Positions 22,870 to 32,391 of a DNA stretch of 64,000 nt are shown here, in pieces. The position numbers and the translations under genes are program-made. Origin of the DNA: Bombyx mori (taxonomy: Eukaryota; Arthropoda; Insecta; Lepidoptera; Bombycidae); the NCBI RefSeq assembly GCF_030269925.1, contig NC_085131.1, positions 10,215,501 through 10,279,500 on the forward strand, read 5' to 3'. The stretch's first letter is position 1; each line of letters opens with the position of its first letter. The notes beneath the pieces were generated by a model that did not search any database, was not told where the DNA came from, and saw only the letters and a program-made list of their open reading frames with translations.

Positions 22870-23536
22870 CATGATCTGTAAGCGGAGTAAAATGTCCCTT
22901 CGGAACAAGGTGACACTTTACAAAACTTGCATTAGGCCCGTCATGACTTACGCGAGTGTGGTGTTCGCTCATGCGGCCCGCACACACATAGACACCCTCC
23001 AATCTTTACAATCCCGCTTTTGCAGGTTAGCCGTCGGAGCTCCGTGGTTCGTGAGGAACGTTGACCTACACGACGACCTGGGCCTCGAATCTATCCAGAA
23101 ATACATGAAGTCAGCGTCGGAACGGTACTTCGATAAGGCTATGCGTCATGATAATCGCCTTATCGTTGCCGCCGCTGACTACTCCCCGAATCCTGATCAC
23201 GCAGGAGCCAGTCACCGTCGACGCCCTAGACACGTCCTTACGGATCCATCAGATCCAATAACCTTTGCATTAGACGCCTTCAGCTCTAACACTAGGAGCA
23301 GGCTTAGGGACCTCGGTAACCGTACTCGTCGAACTCGACAAAGAGTTCGCCGTGCAACCTAACCCATGAATCAGCTCACTGAGTTTCTCGCCGGATCTTC
23401 TCAGCGGGTCGCGATTCCGATCCGGTGGTAGATTCATTCGCGAAGCAGCTACTCTTGAGCTGTTACGTGTCCTGGTGAAACTGGAAAGGCCTCCGGGCCA
23501 CCAGTAATCTTTCAATCATAAAAAAAAAAAAAAAAA
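22870..23536 (+). mobile_element. 5'-truncated jockey-clade LINE insertion
   Basis: This 667 bp insertion begins in the coding region and ends in an A16 tail, bounded by perfect 11 bp direct repeats (22859-22869 and 23537-23547). That is the classic result of target-primed reverse transcription with early stop. The 3' UTR (23363-23520) carries TCTTCTCAGCGGGTCGCG and CCGATCCGGTGGTAGATTCA, the block also found in SINE-B copies, and AGGCCTCCGGGCCACCAG near the end. The intact frame and exact duplication suggest a young insertion. It may belong to the BMC1 group, from memory. Confidence 0.88.
22871..23362 (+). CDS. C-terminal part of jockey-type reverse transcriptase (partial)
   Basis: About 163 residues open from the insertion edge to the TAA at 23360-23362. 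The protein contains LYKTCIRPVMTYASVVF, then LQSLQSRFCRLAVGAPWFVR and LIVAAADYSPNPDHAG. This is the end of the reverse transcriptase and thumb/connection region of jockey-clade elements; the catalytic FADD box, which lies upstream in the full protein, is missing with the truncated 5' end. It has no frame errors in what remains. There is no sign of its own promoter, so it is a dead fragment despite its open frame. Confidence 0.85.
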   Translation: MICKRSKMSLRNKVTLYKTCIRPVMTYASVVFAHAARTHIDTLQSLQSRFCRLAVGAPWFVRNVDLHDDLGLESIQKYMKSASERYFDKAMRHDNRLIVAAADYSPNPDHAGASHRRRPRHVLTDPSDPITFALDAFSSNTRSRLRDLGNRTRRTRQRVRRAT

Positions 23537-23910
23537 CACTATTTGCCTTCTAAAGCCTACCTTAAGAAATGAGGCCGCATACAAAATCCCGGGGCACCAT
23601 GATAAGAGGACATGCTGGATAATACTGAATCTTATATAACTTTACGGTATTTTCAGAACCAGTGAAGTGCTTGTTCAATCTTTTATCAATCGTTTAATTT
23701 CGTACCACTGTCTAGAGTTTGTGACATCACTAAACGCACGTAACACAAACCGAATTCCAATGCAGAAACCGGTTTTCGATAACCGAAACCAAATAAAGAA
23801 AGAAAAAAATGTGTGCGTGTACTAGTGTACACACGTAAGAAGTGAAACTTCTTTATGGCCTTATTTTTCGAAAAATGATCTACATGCAACTTTCTAGAAA
23901 TTGGTTAAAT

Positions 23911-24030
23911 AAAGTTAAATTAGATAAAGTTTAAACAAAAGGATTTTATTATCATAGACATGAATACAAAAAAGTTAAATTAGATAAAGTTTAAACAAAA
24001 GGATTTTATTATCATAGACATGAATACAAA
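23911..24030. repeat. Perfect 60 bp tandem duplication
   Basis: The unit starts AAAGTTAAATTAGATAAAGT and ends CATGAATACAAA. Two copies are identical, at 23911-23970 and 23971-24030. Identity over 60 bp in non-coding DNA implies a very recent duplication, or an assembly error. Confidence 0.95.
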
Positions 24031-24040
24031 ACAGATGGCG

Positions 24041-24080
24041 CGTAACGGAAAAATGTGACGCGTAACCGAAAAATGTGACG
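24041..24080. repeat. 20 bp tandem duplication
   Basis: CGTAACGGAAAAATGTGACG at 24041-24060 is followed by a copy with one mismatch at 24061-24080. Confidence 0.9.
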
Positions 24081-24399
24081 GTAAATTTTTTTCCAACGCC
24101 GATAAAGAAGTTTCACTTCAAAAAAAAAACCGAAATTCTCACACGCGAAAGTGGTGCTCTTTTACGTTTTTCCAATGGGTATCGACAAACCGCCTTTCGA
24201 TTTCATTACGGACGTCCGAGGGTTTTTTTTTTATTTTTAAATCACGGGGTGCCCGAAACGCCCGCTTTTTATTTCGCAGTACGTTCTGTCTGTATTTTTT
24301 CTACGGTCCCGTTACCGGTTTTTATGCAAGCGGCCCGCAAACAATGCCGCCGCGGTCGCAGAATTAACTCCCGACTTTTTGCCTTTCGGCGCCAATAAA

Positions 24400-24660
24400 A
24401 AAATATTTTAATTCGTCGAAAGCGCGTTAATTAATAATTAATATTTCTCGACGAGCGCCGCTTAATGGCCTCGTTTAACACGTGTTCCGATGCAATTGTT
24501 TTTTCTCGTATCGTTTTCATGAATGGAATGATGACGTAATAGGATAATGTCAGTGCCGGCAGTTTAATGTTTTTATTTGGAAGCGTCGAGTTCTTTTTTT
24601 TTTTTCGGTCACGAGCACTCGCCCGGTCAATGGGACGATAAATTGGCTTTTAATTTTCAA
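24400..24660. promoter_or_regulatory. Possible cis-regulatory segment
   Basis: A non-repetitive stretch with clustered palindromic motifs: TTAATTAATAATTAA near 24428, the palindrome AACACGTGTT (E-box CACGTG) at 24477-24486, and TGACGTAAT (CRE/ATF-like) near 24532. The sequence looks unlike the repeats around it. Function is inference only. Confidence 0.25.
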
Positions 24661-25109
24661 TGTCATTATCATTTTTACAATGTATTTACGCTGCTGACAC
24701 TCAATGAAAGTTCACGTACAACTTTGTAGTTTGTTTTTGCATTGGCGTTTTATTTTTTTATTGTTGTATCCTTTGCGTCAGCTGTGGTAATTGTTTGTGT
24801 GACCTCAAAACTGTCTTTTGTTAGTTTGCAGTGGTGTAATAAAGGGCACGGGTTTCTCAGGTCAAGGGTCAACTGTTTGATCTGTAAGACCCGTTACGGA
24901 CCTGTTTAGCTGGTTTCATTATTCGATCCTGTTTCAGAGTGCATTTTATAAGACATTTCAATGTGGATAGTAGAAGAAATATTTTGTGTTAAATGACAGC
25001 ATAAGCACCAAAAAATCGAGTGAAATGAAAGAGTCATTCTGTTTTATAGAATGTATAGCTAAAAAGATTTCAAACTAGAAATGCTACCTTCTTCTTCTAT
25101 ATCGTTCCC

Positions 25110-25435
25110 TCACTACTGAGGTTCACGACCACATGTGACGTTCTTCATGGGTGGCATGGATCGCATGGTACAGAATACCACTAAGTGCTTTTCTTACTAG
25201 ATCTGACCATCTGGCTGGTGTTCTGCCGACGGCGCGCTTGCCCTCTATGCGACCCGTAATTATGAGCATCTCTAATTCATGTCTGGGAGACCGCATGATG
25301 TGTCCGAAGAAGTTCATAACACGTTCCCGGCAGATGGAAGAGGGCCTTCTTCGGATGTTTAGCTGCCTTAGAATGGACTCGTTTGTTCTCGTAGCCGTCC
25401 ACGGTATCCGTAGTATGCTACCTTACATCTTCCTT
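25110..25435 (-). pseudogene. C-terminal stub of an RTE-like LINE ORF
   Basis: On the minus strand one frame runs from about 25430 to the stop at 25123-25125. It reads ILRIPWTATRTNESILRQLN, then MNFFGHIMRSPRHELEMLII and GRIEGKRAVGRTPARWSD. These are the motifs after the reverse transcriptase in RTE/BovB-like endonuclease-RT proteins (PW...TN..IL; FGH..R; G...GKR..GR...RW.D). A stop closes the frame on the 5' side, and AGAAGAAGAAGG follows the stop, a simple-repeat tail like that of the copy ending at 56370. It is truncated 5' and not functional. Confidence 0.75.
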
Positions 25436-26194
25436 AAAACCCAAAATAGGACTGATGACAAATAGGAATGATTTCTATTCAATGTAGAAATATATATTTT
25501 TCTTAACATAAAAAAATATGCCGTTTTAAAAGCAAAATTCTTTGGATCGCAGTTTCTTTATTTGAAACAGAAGAGAGCATGCATTCATTACCAGATAGTA
25601 TTGACCAAGATGTTCCTTACGTCTACTAGTGAGGTCAACATTTGTAGGAGCTCTAAAAACTGACGTCTAAAATATCTTCGACGCACACACAAGTTGACTT
25701 TTTTTTTGGCGAATTCTTCACAATAATGTTTTAACAGCCACCGGATCCGAGAGACATCACGGATCTTCGTCAAATCTTTGTTACGCAACACGAGTGTTAG
25801 CTGTTTATACAAATAAAGACAATATGAGTAAAGGTTTTAAATGAAAGAGACAAAAATTGCAAGGCTTCCGATCAACCGACTGAAGAAGCGAATCTGAAAG
25901 GTATCAATCGTATTAGATTCTCAGAGTTCTTAAAACTTGATTACGGTGCTTTTTTTTATTATAGGATCTGTTCGTATAACAACTTTGAACACTACGTTTT
26001 TAGAATAAACTTTACGCAATTAGAGTTTTAAGTGATTTGTGATAAATTTTGACAGATTGATCTAAAAAGTTTTTATTTAGAAGCATAAGTTTACTGGTGG
26101 GCAATTATGGCGTGTTGTGTGTGCTCAAAAACCCCATAAATACGAATAAATTACGAAAACAATATTACTAGCGTATTCGACTTTTATTACACAA

Positions 26195-26477
26195 CTAGCT
26201 GACCCGGCAGACTTCGTAGTGCCTCAATAGATAAATAGAAGACCTAAACTTTTGTATAAAACAAACTTAAAATAAACAAAAGGAATCCGTCCGACGAGGG
26301 ACACATCAAAGGAAAAACAAAATTGATATTTTTTTTTAATTCCGAGCATTTTCATATTTATTTACCTTTTAAACCTTCTCTGGACTTCCACAAATAATTG
26401 AAGACCAAAATTAGCCAAATCGGTCCAGCGGTTCTCGAGCGAGACTAACGAACAGCAATTATTTTTATGTATATAGA
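26195..26477 (-). mobile_element. Helitron-like element H1
   Basis: A(26194) CTAG at one edge and GA-T(26478) at the other give Helitron termini and A/T target on the minus strand. The body shows AAAGGAATCCGTCCGACGAG and GGACTTCCACAAATAATTGA, as in the other H1 copies. 283 bp, non-coding. Confidence 0.75.
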
Positions 26478-26542
26478 TATTATTCTTCTATTGTCTAAAT
26501 CACTTCTGAACGGGTGTTTATATAAGTATTGTGTTCTTTTTT

Positions 26543-26735
26543 CCCTACCTATACTGATAGCCTTGAGAGGCTATTTCAGCTTCACCCTAACGTGTAGATG
26601 AGCTCTCGGGGCTCAAACCGGATGTGTTGCTAACACTGGCTCTAGCAAGAGCAGTGCTTCGCAGAATCTACAATCGGATCGGAAACGCGACCCGCTGAAA
26701 AGATCCGGCGAGAAACTCAGTAGCTTATTTTGTTT
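26543..26735 (-). mobile_element. SINE-B copy
   Basis: TTTTTTCCCTACCTATACTG opens the minus-strand copy, followed by GAGAGGCTATTTCAGCTTCA and a GAAGATCCGGCGAGAAACTC equivalent (GAAAAGATCCGGCGAGAAAC). It abuts a SINE-A head at 26741-26817. Confidence 0.8.
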
Positions 26736-26740
26736 GTGGA

Positions 26741-26817
26741 ATCGGTACCCCTCCTGCGGCATTTGAACACTGATGTAGTCGCTTTGCTCGATACGAGTAC
26801 ACTGAGCGTCTTAACAT
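26741..26817 (-). mobile_element. SINE-A tRNA-like head only
   Basis: GGTACCCCTCCTGCGGCATT, then GCTCGATACGAGTACACTG and GCGTCTTAACATTTA correspond to the SINE-A head in reverse. The rest of that SINE is absent; the SINE-B copy lies where the body would be. Confidence 0.6.
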
Positions 26818-27250
26818 TTAAGTAGGGTCGACTGCATATTCGATTCCCTGGAAGACTTGCTCATTCAGCCACTGATGCTATTAGAGCTTAGCTATTCTAA
26901 ACACCGTTAACTAATTATGAAACACAAGTCAAAACTTCCAGAACAGTCTCTCTTGATATTAAAAAGCGGTTTCTGAATTACAATATTTTAATAAATGTCT
27001 TCATATTTTACATAATAAATGAGAACAAAAGCAACGCACAGTCAACGTAATTAGACCCTTATTTATTCCGTTTGGCAAATAACAAAACCTTCCTTTTAAC
27101 ATGAAAACAAAAAAGCCTTTTGATTATCATCTCTGAACGCAATTCCCGAAACGGGAACCCTTTTGTTATTGTCAAATTAGCCAATCCTCAAGATAACAAA
27201 AACATCCCTTTATTCTAAGCTGTGGCTCTGCGATGAAAAGGGAGTATGAG

Positions 27251-27337
27251 ACAAATCGGAGATTTTTCTCACAAAAACCCAATTAGAACCTAATTTATCA
27301 CAAATCGGAGATTTTTCTCACAAAAACCCAATTAGAA
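27251..27337. repeat. 38 bp direct repeat, period 49
   Basis: ACAAATCGGAGATTTTTCTC and the next 18 bases occur identically at 27251-27288 and 27300-27337. The second copy ends 3 bp before a TATA-box-like motif. Confidence 0.95.
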
Positions 27338-27340
27338 TGG

Positions 27341-27348
27341 TATAAAAG
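27341..27348 (+). promoter_or_regulatory. TATA-box-like motif
   Basis: TATAAAAG sits just after the duplicated 38 bp block. No coding exon is recognised downstream, so promoter use is unproven. Confidence 0.25.
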
Positions 27349-27834
27349 GCTTTTAATAGTGCCACTAAAATGAGCTAGTTTTTATTTGATAAAGTCTATT
27401 TTCATTTGTACGTGTTTGACGAATTTCTGTTAATTGTTCATTTCGTGAAAAGCCTAAAATTTTAATCCTTAATTGTATTTTCATGTGAAATTTTGATTGA
27501 ATTGTTTCTATTTAGAAAATCTAGACAACGGTAAAAATACGCTTAGCCGCATTTTTCTTCGGGAGCCGCAGTAAGGTACAAAACCCCTTTTATTGTCGGG
27601 CGGAATTTACTCAGGGTGGGCTTTAACTATCTTCTGGTATAATCCGGGGGTCGATGGAGCTGTGGTTGCCACCCCCAGGGTTTGTTTTCGTCTATATTGC
27701 GTAGGATGTTCTCCTTCAGGCAAATCTGGAAAAAGGAAATTTCATTACGTATTTTTTATTATTATTTGCCCGAACAAATGGCTCGTCTCTGGTTATTTAA
27801 TGTGAGGGTGATGAACCCAACTGAGTGGTAGGGT

Positions 27835-27965
27835 ATATTCCTAACCTGTCCATACCATTCTGCCTAGTTTTGCTGCGATGTAGTTATACAGTTCGGTTTG
27901 AAAGACGAGACAGCCAGCACACATTATAATTCAAGCTAAAACCTCATGTCTTAATTTAAGTAATG
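27835..27965 (+). mobile_element. Old SINE-A fragment
   Basis: CATACCATTCTGCCTAGTTT, GTTCGGTTTGAAAGACGAGA and ACCTCATGTCTTAATTT align with the SINE-A body with many changes. It faces the copy at 27972-28140. Confidence 0.5.
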
Positions 27966-27971
27966 TACTAC

Positions 27972-28140
27972 TTTTTTTATTGCTAAAACAGTTGGACGAA
28001 GTCACGGCCTATCCAGCCTTAAATATTTACCGGAGCCCATAGACATCAGTAAAGGCCACAACCTACTTTGAGACATGAATTCGAAGGTCGTAATCTCCGT
28101 TTTAAAATACTGCGATTGCCTCACCCTTTAGACCGTGTAG
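27972..28140 (-). mobile_element. Old SINE-A 3' half
   Basis: TTTTTTTATTGCTAAAACAG, ACCGGAGCCCATAGACATC and TTTGAGACATGAATTCGAAG match the family in reverse. With 27835-27965 it forms a tail-to-tail inverted pair. Confidence 0.6.
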
Positions 28141-28421
28141 GTTCAGCACACCGAATCTAAATGGATTTCTCTTAGTTTCTAGGGTAGATGCTATTTCAAA
28201 ACCCCCTCAAATAATACTCCTTGGTATTCTCTCGTTTTTTTTTGTCCACCAACAAAACCGTACGGTAATAGCTGATAACTTGTAATCAGACATGAAATTT
28301 CGACCAGACTCATTTGCATAGCGACGCATTTAAATTCAGAAGCCCTCTGTTTACGAAAAGACATAAAACCTAGCAATTCGCAGCAGTACGGGGGCGAGTT
28401 TAACTATCCTTATATGTAAAA

Positions 28422-28436
28422 GGGGGGGTAGGGGGG
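28422..28436 (+). other. G-run, possible G-quadruplex
   Basis: GGGGGGGTAGGGGGG, with a further GGGGG at about 28390, could form a G4. It sits at the start of a modestly GC-rich block (28380-28520) of unknown nature. Confidence 0.4.
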
Positions 28437-28777
28437 TTTGATTAGGAGGATGCGTCTTGCAAACGGAGCTGCGTGCCTGCCCGCGAGCGCTGGCGATTTG
28501 TCGGTTGCATCCCCTGGCTACCCTTGTGGGTTATTGCGATGGTTCTCAAATTTTACTTTTTGTTCATAATCGACATGTCAGGATAAGCCGGATGGACGTT
28601 CCATCGTCCTAGCTGGTTACAGTATTTACTATGATGATAATTTTTTCGTGCCCTCGAAAATATTAACGAAAATGTTGATAGTACAGGACGTGATGCGTGA
28701 TTAAAATTACTAATGTTTTGGTATAAAATAAGATCAGAATGATACCAGGATGAGGAAATGTGAGTTATGTTGAGTTT

Positions 28778-28862
28778 ATTTTTTTACCTAAGCGGATGGT
28801 CTTGAGAGACCATATCAGCGTCACCGGGCGAGTAGGTGAGTTAACGGGGCTAAAACCTGACG
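28778..28862 (-). mobile_element. SINE-B 3' fragment
   Basis: TTTTTTTACCTAAGCGGATG, then GTCTTGAGAGACCATATCAG and GTAGGTGAGTTAACGGGGCT match the SINE-B 3' end in reverse; the rest is missing. Confidence 0.7.
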
Positions 28863-28992
28863 TTTATGTGGAGCGCTGTTAGGCGCAAATATGTATAGAG
28901 TTGGAACAGCTTCCATTCGTTTGCTGCTAGGGGTGCTATTCCAACTCAATACAAATTTGAGTTAACTTTTACGTGATCGAGAAATCTGGACG

Positions 28993-29055
28993 GTTTTTCT
29001 ATTGCGTAGGCGGGCGAATGGTCCACCTGGCATCAAGTGGTTACCAGAGCGCATA
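28993..29055 (-). mobile_element. SINE-A 3' fragment
   Basis: TTTTTCTATTGCGTAGGCGG then CATCAAGTGGTTACCAGAGC is the SINE-A 3' end in reverse, cut off at about 29055. Confidence 0.6.
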
Positions 29056-29113
29056 TCCATACATCTCAATTGTATCGTCTATATCTTAATTGTATAGTCA
29101 TTACGAAATTTAA

Positions 29114-29165
29114 CATCAGGTGGGCTGTGAGCTCATCCATCCATCTAAGCAAGAAAAAAAAAATT
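29114..29165 (+). mobile_element. SINE-A 3' end fragment
   Basis: ACATCAGGTGGGCTGTGAGC, then CATCCATCTAAGCAAGAAAA is the terminal 40 bp of SINE-A on the plus strand, 60 bp from an opposite-strand fragment. An AT palindrome follows (29160-29187). Confidence 0.6.
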
Positions 29166-29302
29166 ATATATATATATATAATTTTGGTGAGAGTAGTTTT
29201 TATTACACGATGTCATTTCTTACTATAATGGCAGTAATTTGTGAACGTGTGTATAGCACGTATTAGAAAATTGGATACTAGCCTGCATGATTTATACACA
29301 AA

Positions 29303-29400
29303 CTAGCTGTACCCGTCCGCTTCGCTGGATATTTTTTAAATTAACATTATTATTTCTCACTCACACAAAGATTCTCATCATTAACATTCATTAACATTAA
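29303..29400 (-). mobile_element. H3 Helitron-like fragment
   Basis: CTAGCTGTACCCGTCCGCTT at the 3' end of the element and AACATTATTATTTCTCACTC match H3. The remainder is lost. Confidence 0.6.
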
Positions 29401-30260
29401 CTCGTTATTTGACAAAAAAGTTTGAGAGCCGTCGCGTAAAACGAGTGTTTACGTCGTAAAAGGTGGTCGATACAGATGAGGCCCTTGTGACGCGACGTTA
29501 AATACATAGGTCCCCCTCTTTATCCACCGGGTGGCTGAGCAGTAATGCTGAGTAATGACACGTTCGTGCTATGTGCGAGTGTTGGATTCGAATTTTATAG
29601 ACTAATAAATATCTCGAAGTATCTTTCAATATAACCACGTAATTATGATCAAAAGAATTCGTAGACAAACGTGCGTTTCATTGCAAAGTTGGAACGTGGG
29701 GCTTGAGATTCGAATGACGATCAATCTACCCTCAAATCTATGTTGTCACGAGCCTACCTCTAGTGCGCTTTTAATCCGAAATTTTATAATCTGATTTACT
29801 TACAAATATACTAATATAAAATAGTTCAGTACCTACATCTCGACACCTACAACGTAATATATATAATCGTAACCAACAAATTTACGAAAATGACATTTTT
29901 AGATTTTTAAATACTTTATAACATAGATTATCATTTCATTTAATCAAAGAAATATTATTTACAATAGAACCAAAGATACTGAGAGTGCATATTATCGTAT
30001 GTTCATCTTTACCGTAGTTATATAGCGTAAAATTCCATTCCTAAAATATATATCTGTATGCCAATTTTGATTCTTAAATGAACTGATTTGACTTCACTGT
30101 CATCAATAATCTGCTTGCATATCTTTGAATTGCAATACTGTGAATTTGATGAAATACAGTTACAATATTATACGTAGGAGGTGTCGATCTCTTTATCAAT
30201 ATATTCCTTTTTGTTTTGGTAGTTATTGATAAACTTTAGTAGTGTACATATTTTAAAATA
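29401..30260. other. AT-rich stretch, nothing recognised
   Basis: No coding sequence and no recognised element. Confidence 0.45.
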
Positions 30261-30263
30261 AGA

Positions 30264-30436
30264 GTTTCTCGCCGGATCTTCTCAGTGGGTCGCGATTCCG
30301 GTCCAGCGGTTGCGACTCGAAAGCACTGCTTTAGCTAGGGCCGGTCATAGTAAGCTCTCTCAGCCTTGTGAGCTCAACTACCAGTCCCAGCGTAGCTGGA
30401 ATAGCCTTAGGCTGCCAGTGAATAGGTGGGAAAAGA
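30264..30436 (+). mobile_element. SINE-B-type retroposon
   Basis: GAGTTTCTCGCCGGATCTTC, then GGGTCGCGATTCCGGTCCAG and AATAGCCTTAGGCTGCCAGT with end AATAGGTGGGAAAAG. It has the variant tail also seen at 2636-2856. Confidence 0.75.
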
Positions 30437-30780
30437 AGAGCCGATGTTTCTATGTTGTGTAAGGATTTCTTAGGAAATCTTCATATTGGCCTAGCGGTTG
30501 ATTATACGAATTTGGTAGCGATCACAATCAGATTAAAGATCGGTCAGCAAAGCGGACCGGGTTTTACTAATTATAAATCAAGTGTCAGCTCCGACGTATG
30601 ACTCCTGTTATGCCTCTAAGTCTGATTGTCGTTGAACATATTTATAACAGGCAAAGGGTCTTAATAATAGAAATAATATTTATACGTTCATATATGATTA
30701 TTTATTTCGATCCAATATAATTTTTTTTACAATACTGCCCTACAATCTACTGTTAAGTATACCAGTTAAGTATGATGCGA

Positions 30781-30832
30781 ATTATTTGTGTTATATTTAT
30801 ATATAATTATATATAAATATAACACAAATAAT
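30781..30832. repeat. 52 bp perfect palindrome, no spacer
   Basis: The left arm (30781-30806, starting ATTATTTGTGTTATATTTAT) is the exact reverse complement of the right arm (30807-30832). The centre is TATAATTATA. It is embedded in AT-rich DNA with further ATAT tracts to 30880. It could extrude as a cruciform. Confidence 0.95.
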
Positions 30833-31137
30833 ATATATTATATTTATATTTATATATATTTATTATATTTTATTATGAAATATTTTGCCTAGAAAATGCT
30901 AGCAGAATTAATTAACTGCATCGTACTGCTAAGCAGGAAGGAAAATCATATGTGTTCAGTAAATAAAAAATTACAAAAAAAAAAAAAAAATTTGCAGTGA
31001 ATTGGCGATCACCTCAGCATAATGCCGAAATTTCTCTAGTAAAAATCATCGCCGGTATCTATTTGCAAGAACAGTTTCAATGCATAATTTACCTATATAA
31101 TAATTTTAGCAAATCTAACTTGCAACAAAAAAAAAAG

Positions 31138-31463
31138 TGTGTGTGTCCGCTCCGACGCACGACTGGAGTTTACTGGATATAAAAAATTAAACGAAACAAT
31201 ACGAGAAATAGTTCTATATTACGACAACACGATACACGACAGATTATTAACAAATTAACGAGACACAAAACAAACGACTAACAAATATATGAAAATACAA
31301 TAATGAGAGAAACGCGCGATCAGTACGAGGCTTTGTGGCGGACTGCCGGCGCAGCAGCCCGGCGTCACCTGCGATAACGCGGCCGCGCGTTGGCTCCTGA
31401 TTGGCGCGCGCACGCATCACGCAATCAGGAGCCAATCAGGCGCATAACGCATTTCGTGTGACA
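31138..31463 (-). mobile_element. LTR-like segment (solo LTR candidate)
   Basis: Read on the minus strand the segment starts TGTCACACGAAATGCG, is GC-rich in its first 140 bp, then AT-rich, and ends GTCGGAGCGGACACACACA. TG..CA ends and an asymmetric promoter-like block suit a retroviral-type LTR. No coding region, primer-binding site or clear target duplication is seen, so the call is tentative. It contains the CCAAT inverted repeat at 31390-31435. Confidence 0.35.
31390..31435. promoter_or_regulatory. Inverted pair of CCAAT boxes
   Basis: TTGGCTCCTGATTG (31390-31403) and CAATCAGGAGCCAA (31422-31435) are perfect 14 bp inverted repeats with an 18 bp GC-rich spacer. Each arm holds CCAAT-type (NF-Y) elements. 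Confidence 0.55.
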
Positions 31464-32391
31464 TGCTAGTACGATTTTGGTCCCCATAATTTTCATACCC
31501 CGGGCCTATATATGTAAATCGATTCTAAAGGAGTAAACTCCAAAAAACTAATCTAAACTTAGATATTGATCTTAGATTTGCAATCAATAGACATTATTAT
31601 TGTGAGTGAGCTCTATAGATATATTAAAGCTTTTGAAATTCCAATTCGGATTGAGAAAAAGTTTTTTTTTTACATACGATAATAACACTGAATATAGGCT
31701 TGAAGAAGAAAAATAAAACACATAGTATGTTCTTTATTATCATTTTTAATTGCAAGACAAAAACACAGAAATCCATAGAGCGCATCTTGCATTTTAATAA
31801 GCATGCAAAATCGTAGTAATAAATTTTAGCTCCGCGTACGACTTACTAGCTGGCATACCTACAAGACAAATTAATTAATTATTCTGAGGGGTGAGTCCAA
31901 TTTGGCAGAGCACTGGAGGAGGGTTATCCGTCGACAACACCTGACATCTTCGATTATACTCACCTTGCTGACACCAGATCTCAACACAATTCAGGTAGAT
32001 CTAGACATGTTGTTTGAGTGTTACTAGTAAAATACGCACTAAAATAGTGAATATGCAATTACGAAAAGGGTACATCTCTGAAAATGTAAAATGTTCAGGA
32101 AATGAAAAAAAACTGATTATTTTCTAAAGCAGTGTAAAATTTAAAATATATTTAGTGTTAATTAGCAATTGAAAATTACTGGAATTGTTATAAAATGGGC
32201 GTAGGTAAGCCTCAAAACTACATGTATATGAAAAAACGTATTTGACAAAATATGCGACATGTGCCCTTTTCGAAATTGCATATTCAATTAAAGTAGACTA
32301 AGGATGTGCTTTGATAGGTTATAATAAATGCACTTATATAAAACAGTTGAATATGTTTGTCCGTGTATCAATCATTTAAAAATATTTTTTA

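Larger units (their letters stand above)
23839..24119. mobile_element. Foldback / MITE candidate with tandem repeats inside
   Basis: Perfect 18 bp inverted repeats, GAAGTGAAACTTCTTTAT at 23839-23856 and its complement at 24102-24119, bound a 281 bp segment. The arm itself contains a short palindrome (GAAGT..ACTTC). Between the arms lie two tandem arrays (23911-24030 and 24041-24080). No convincing target duplication is seen. Confidence 0.55.

Noticed and set aside
23911..24030. Start of a CRISPR or satellite array
   Set aside because: Only two units, no spacers, eukaryotic context.
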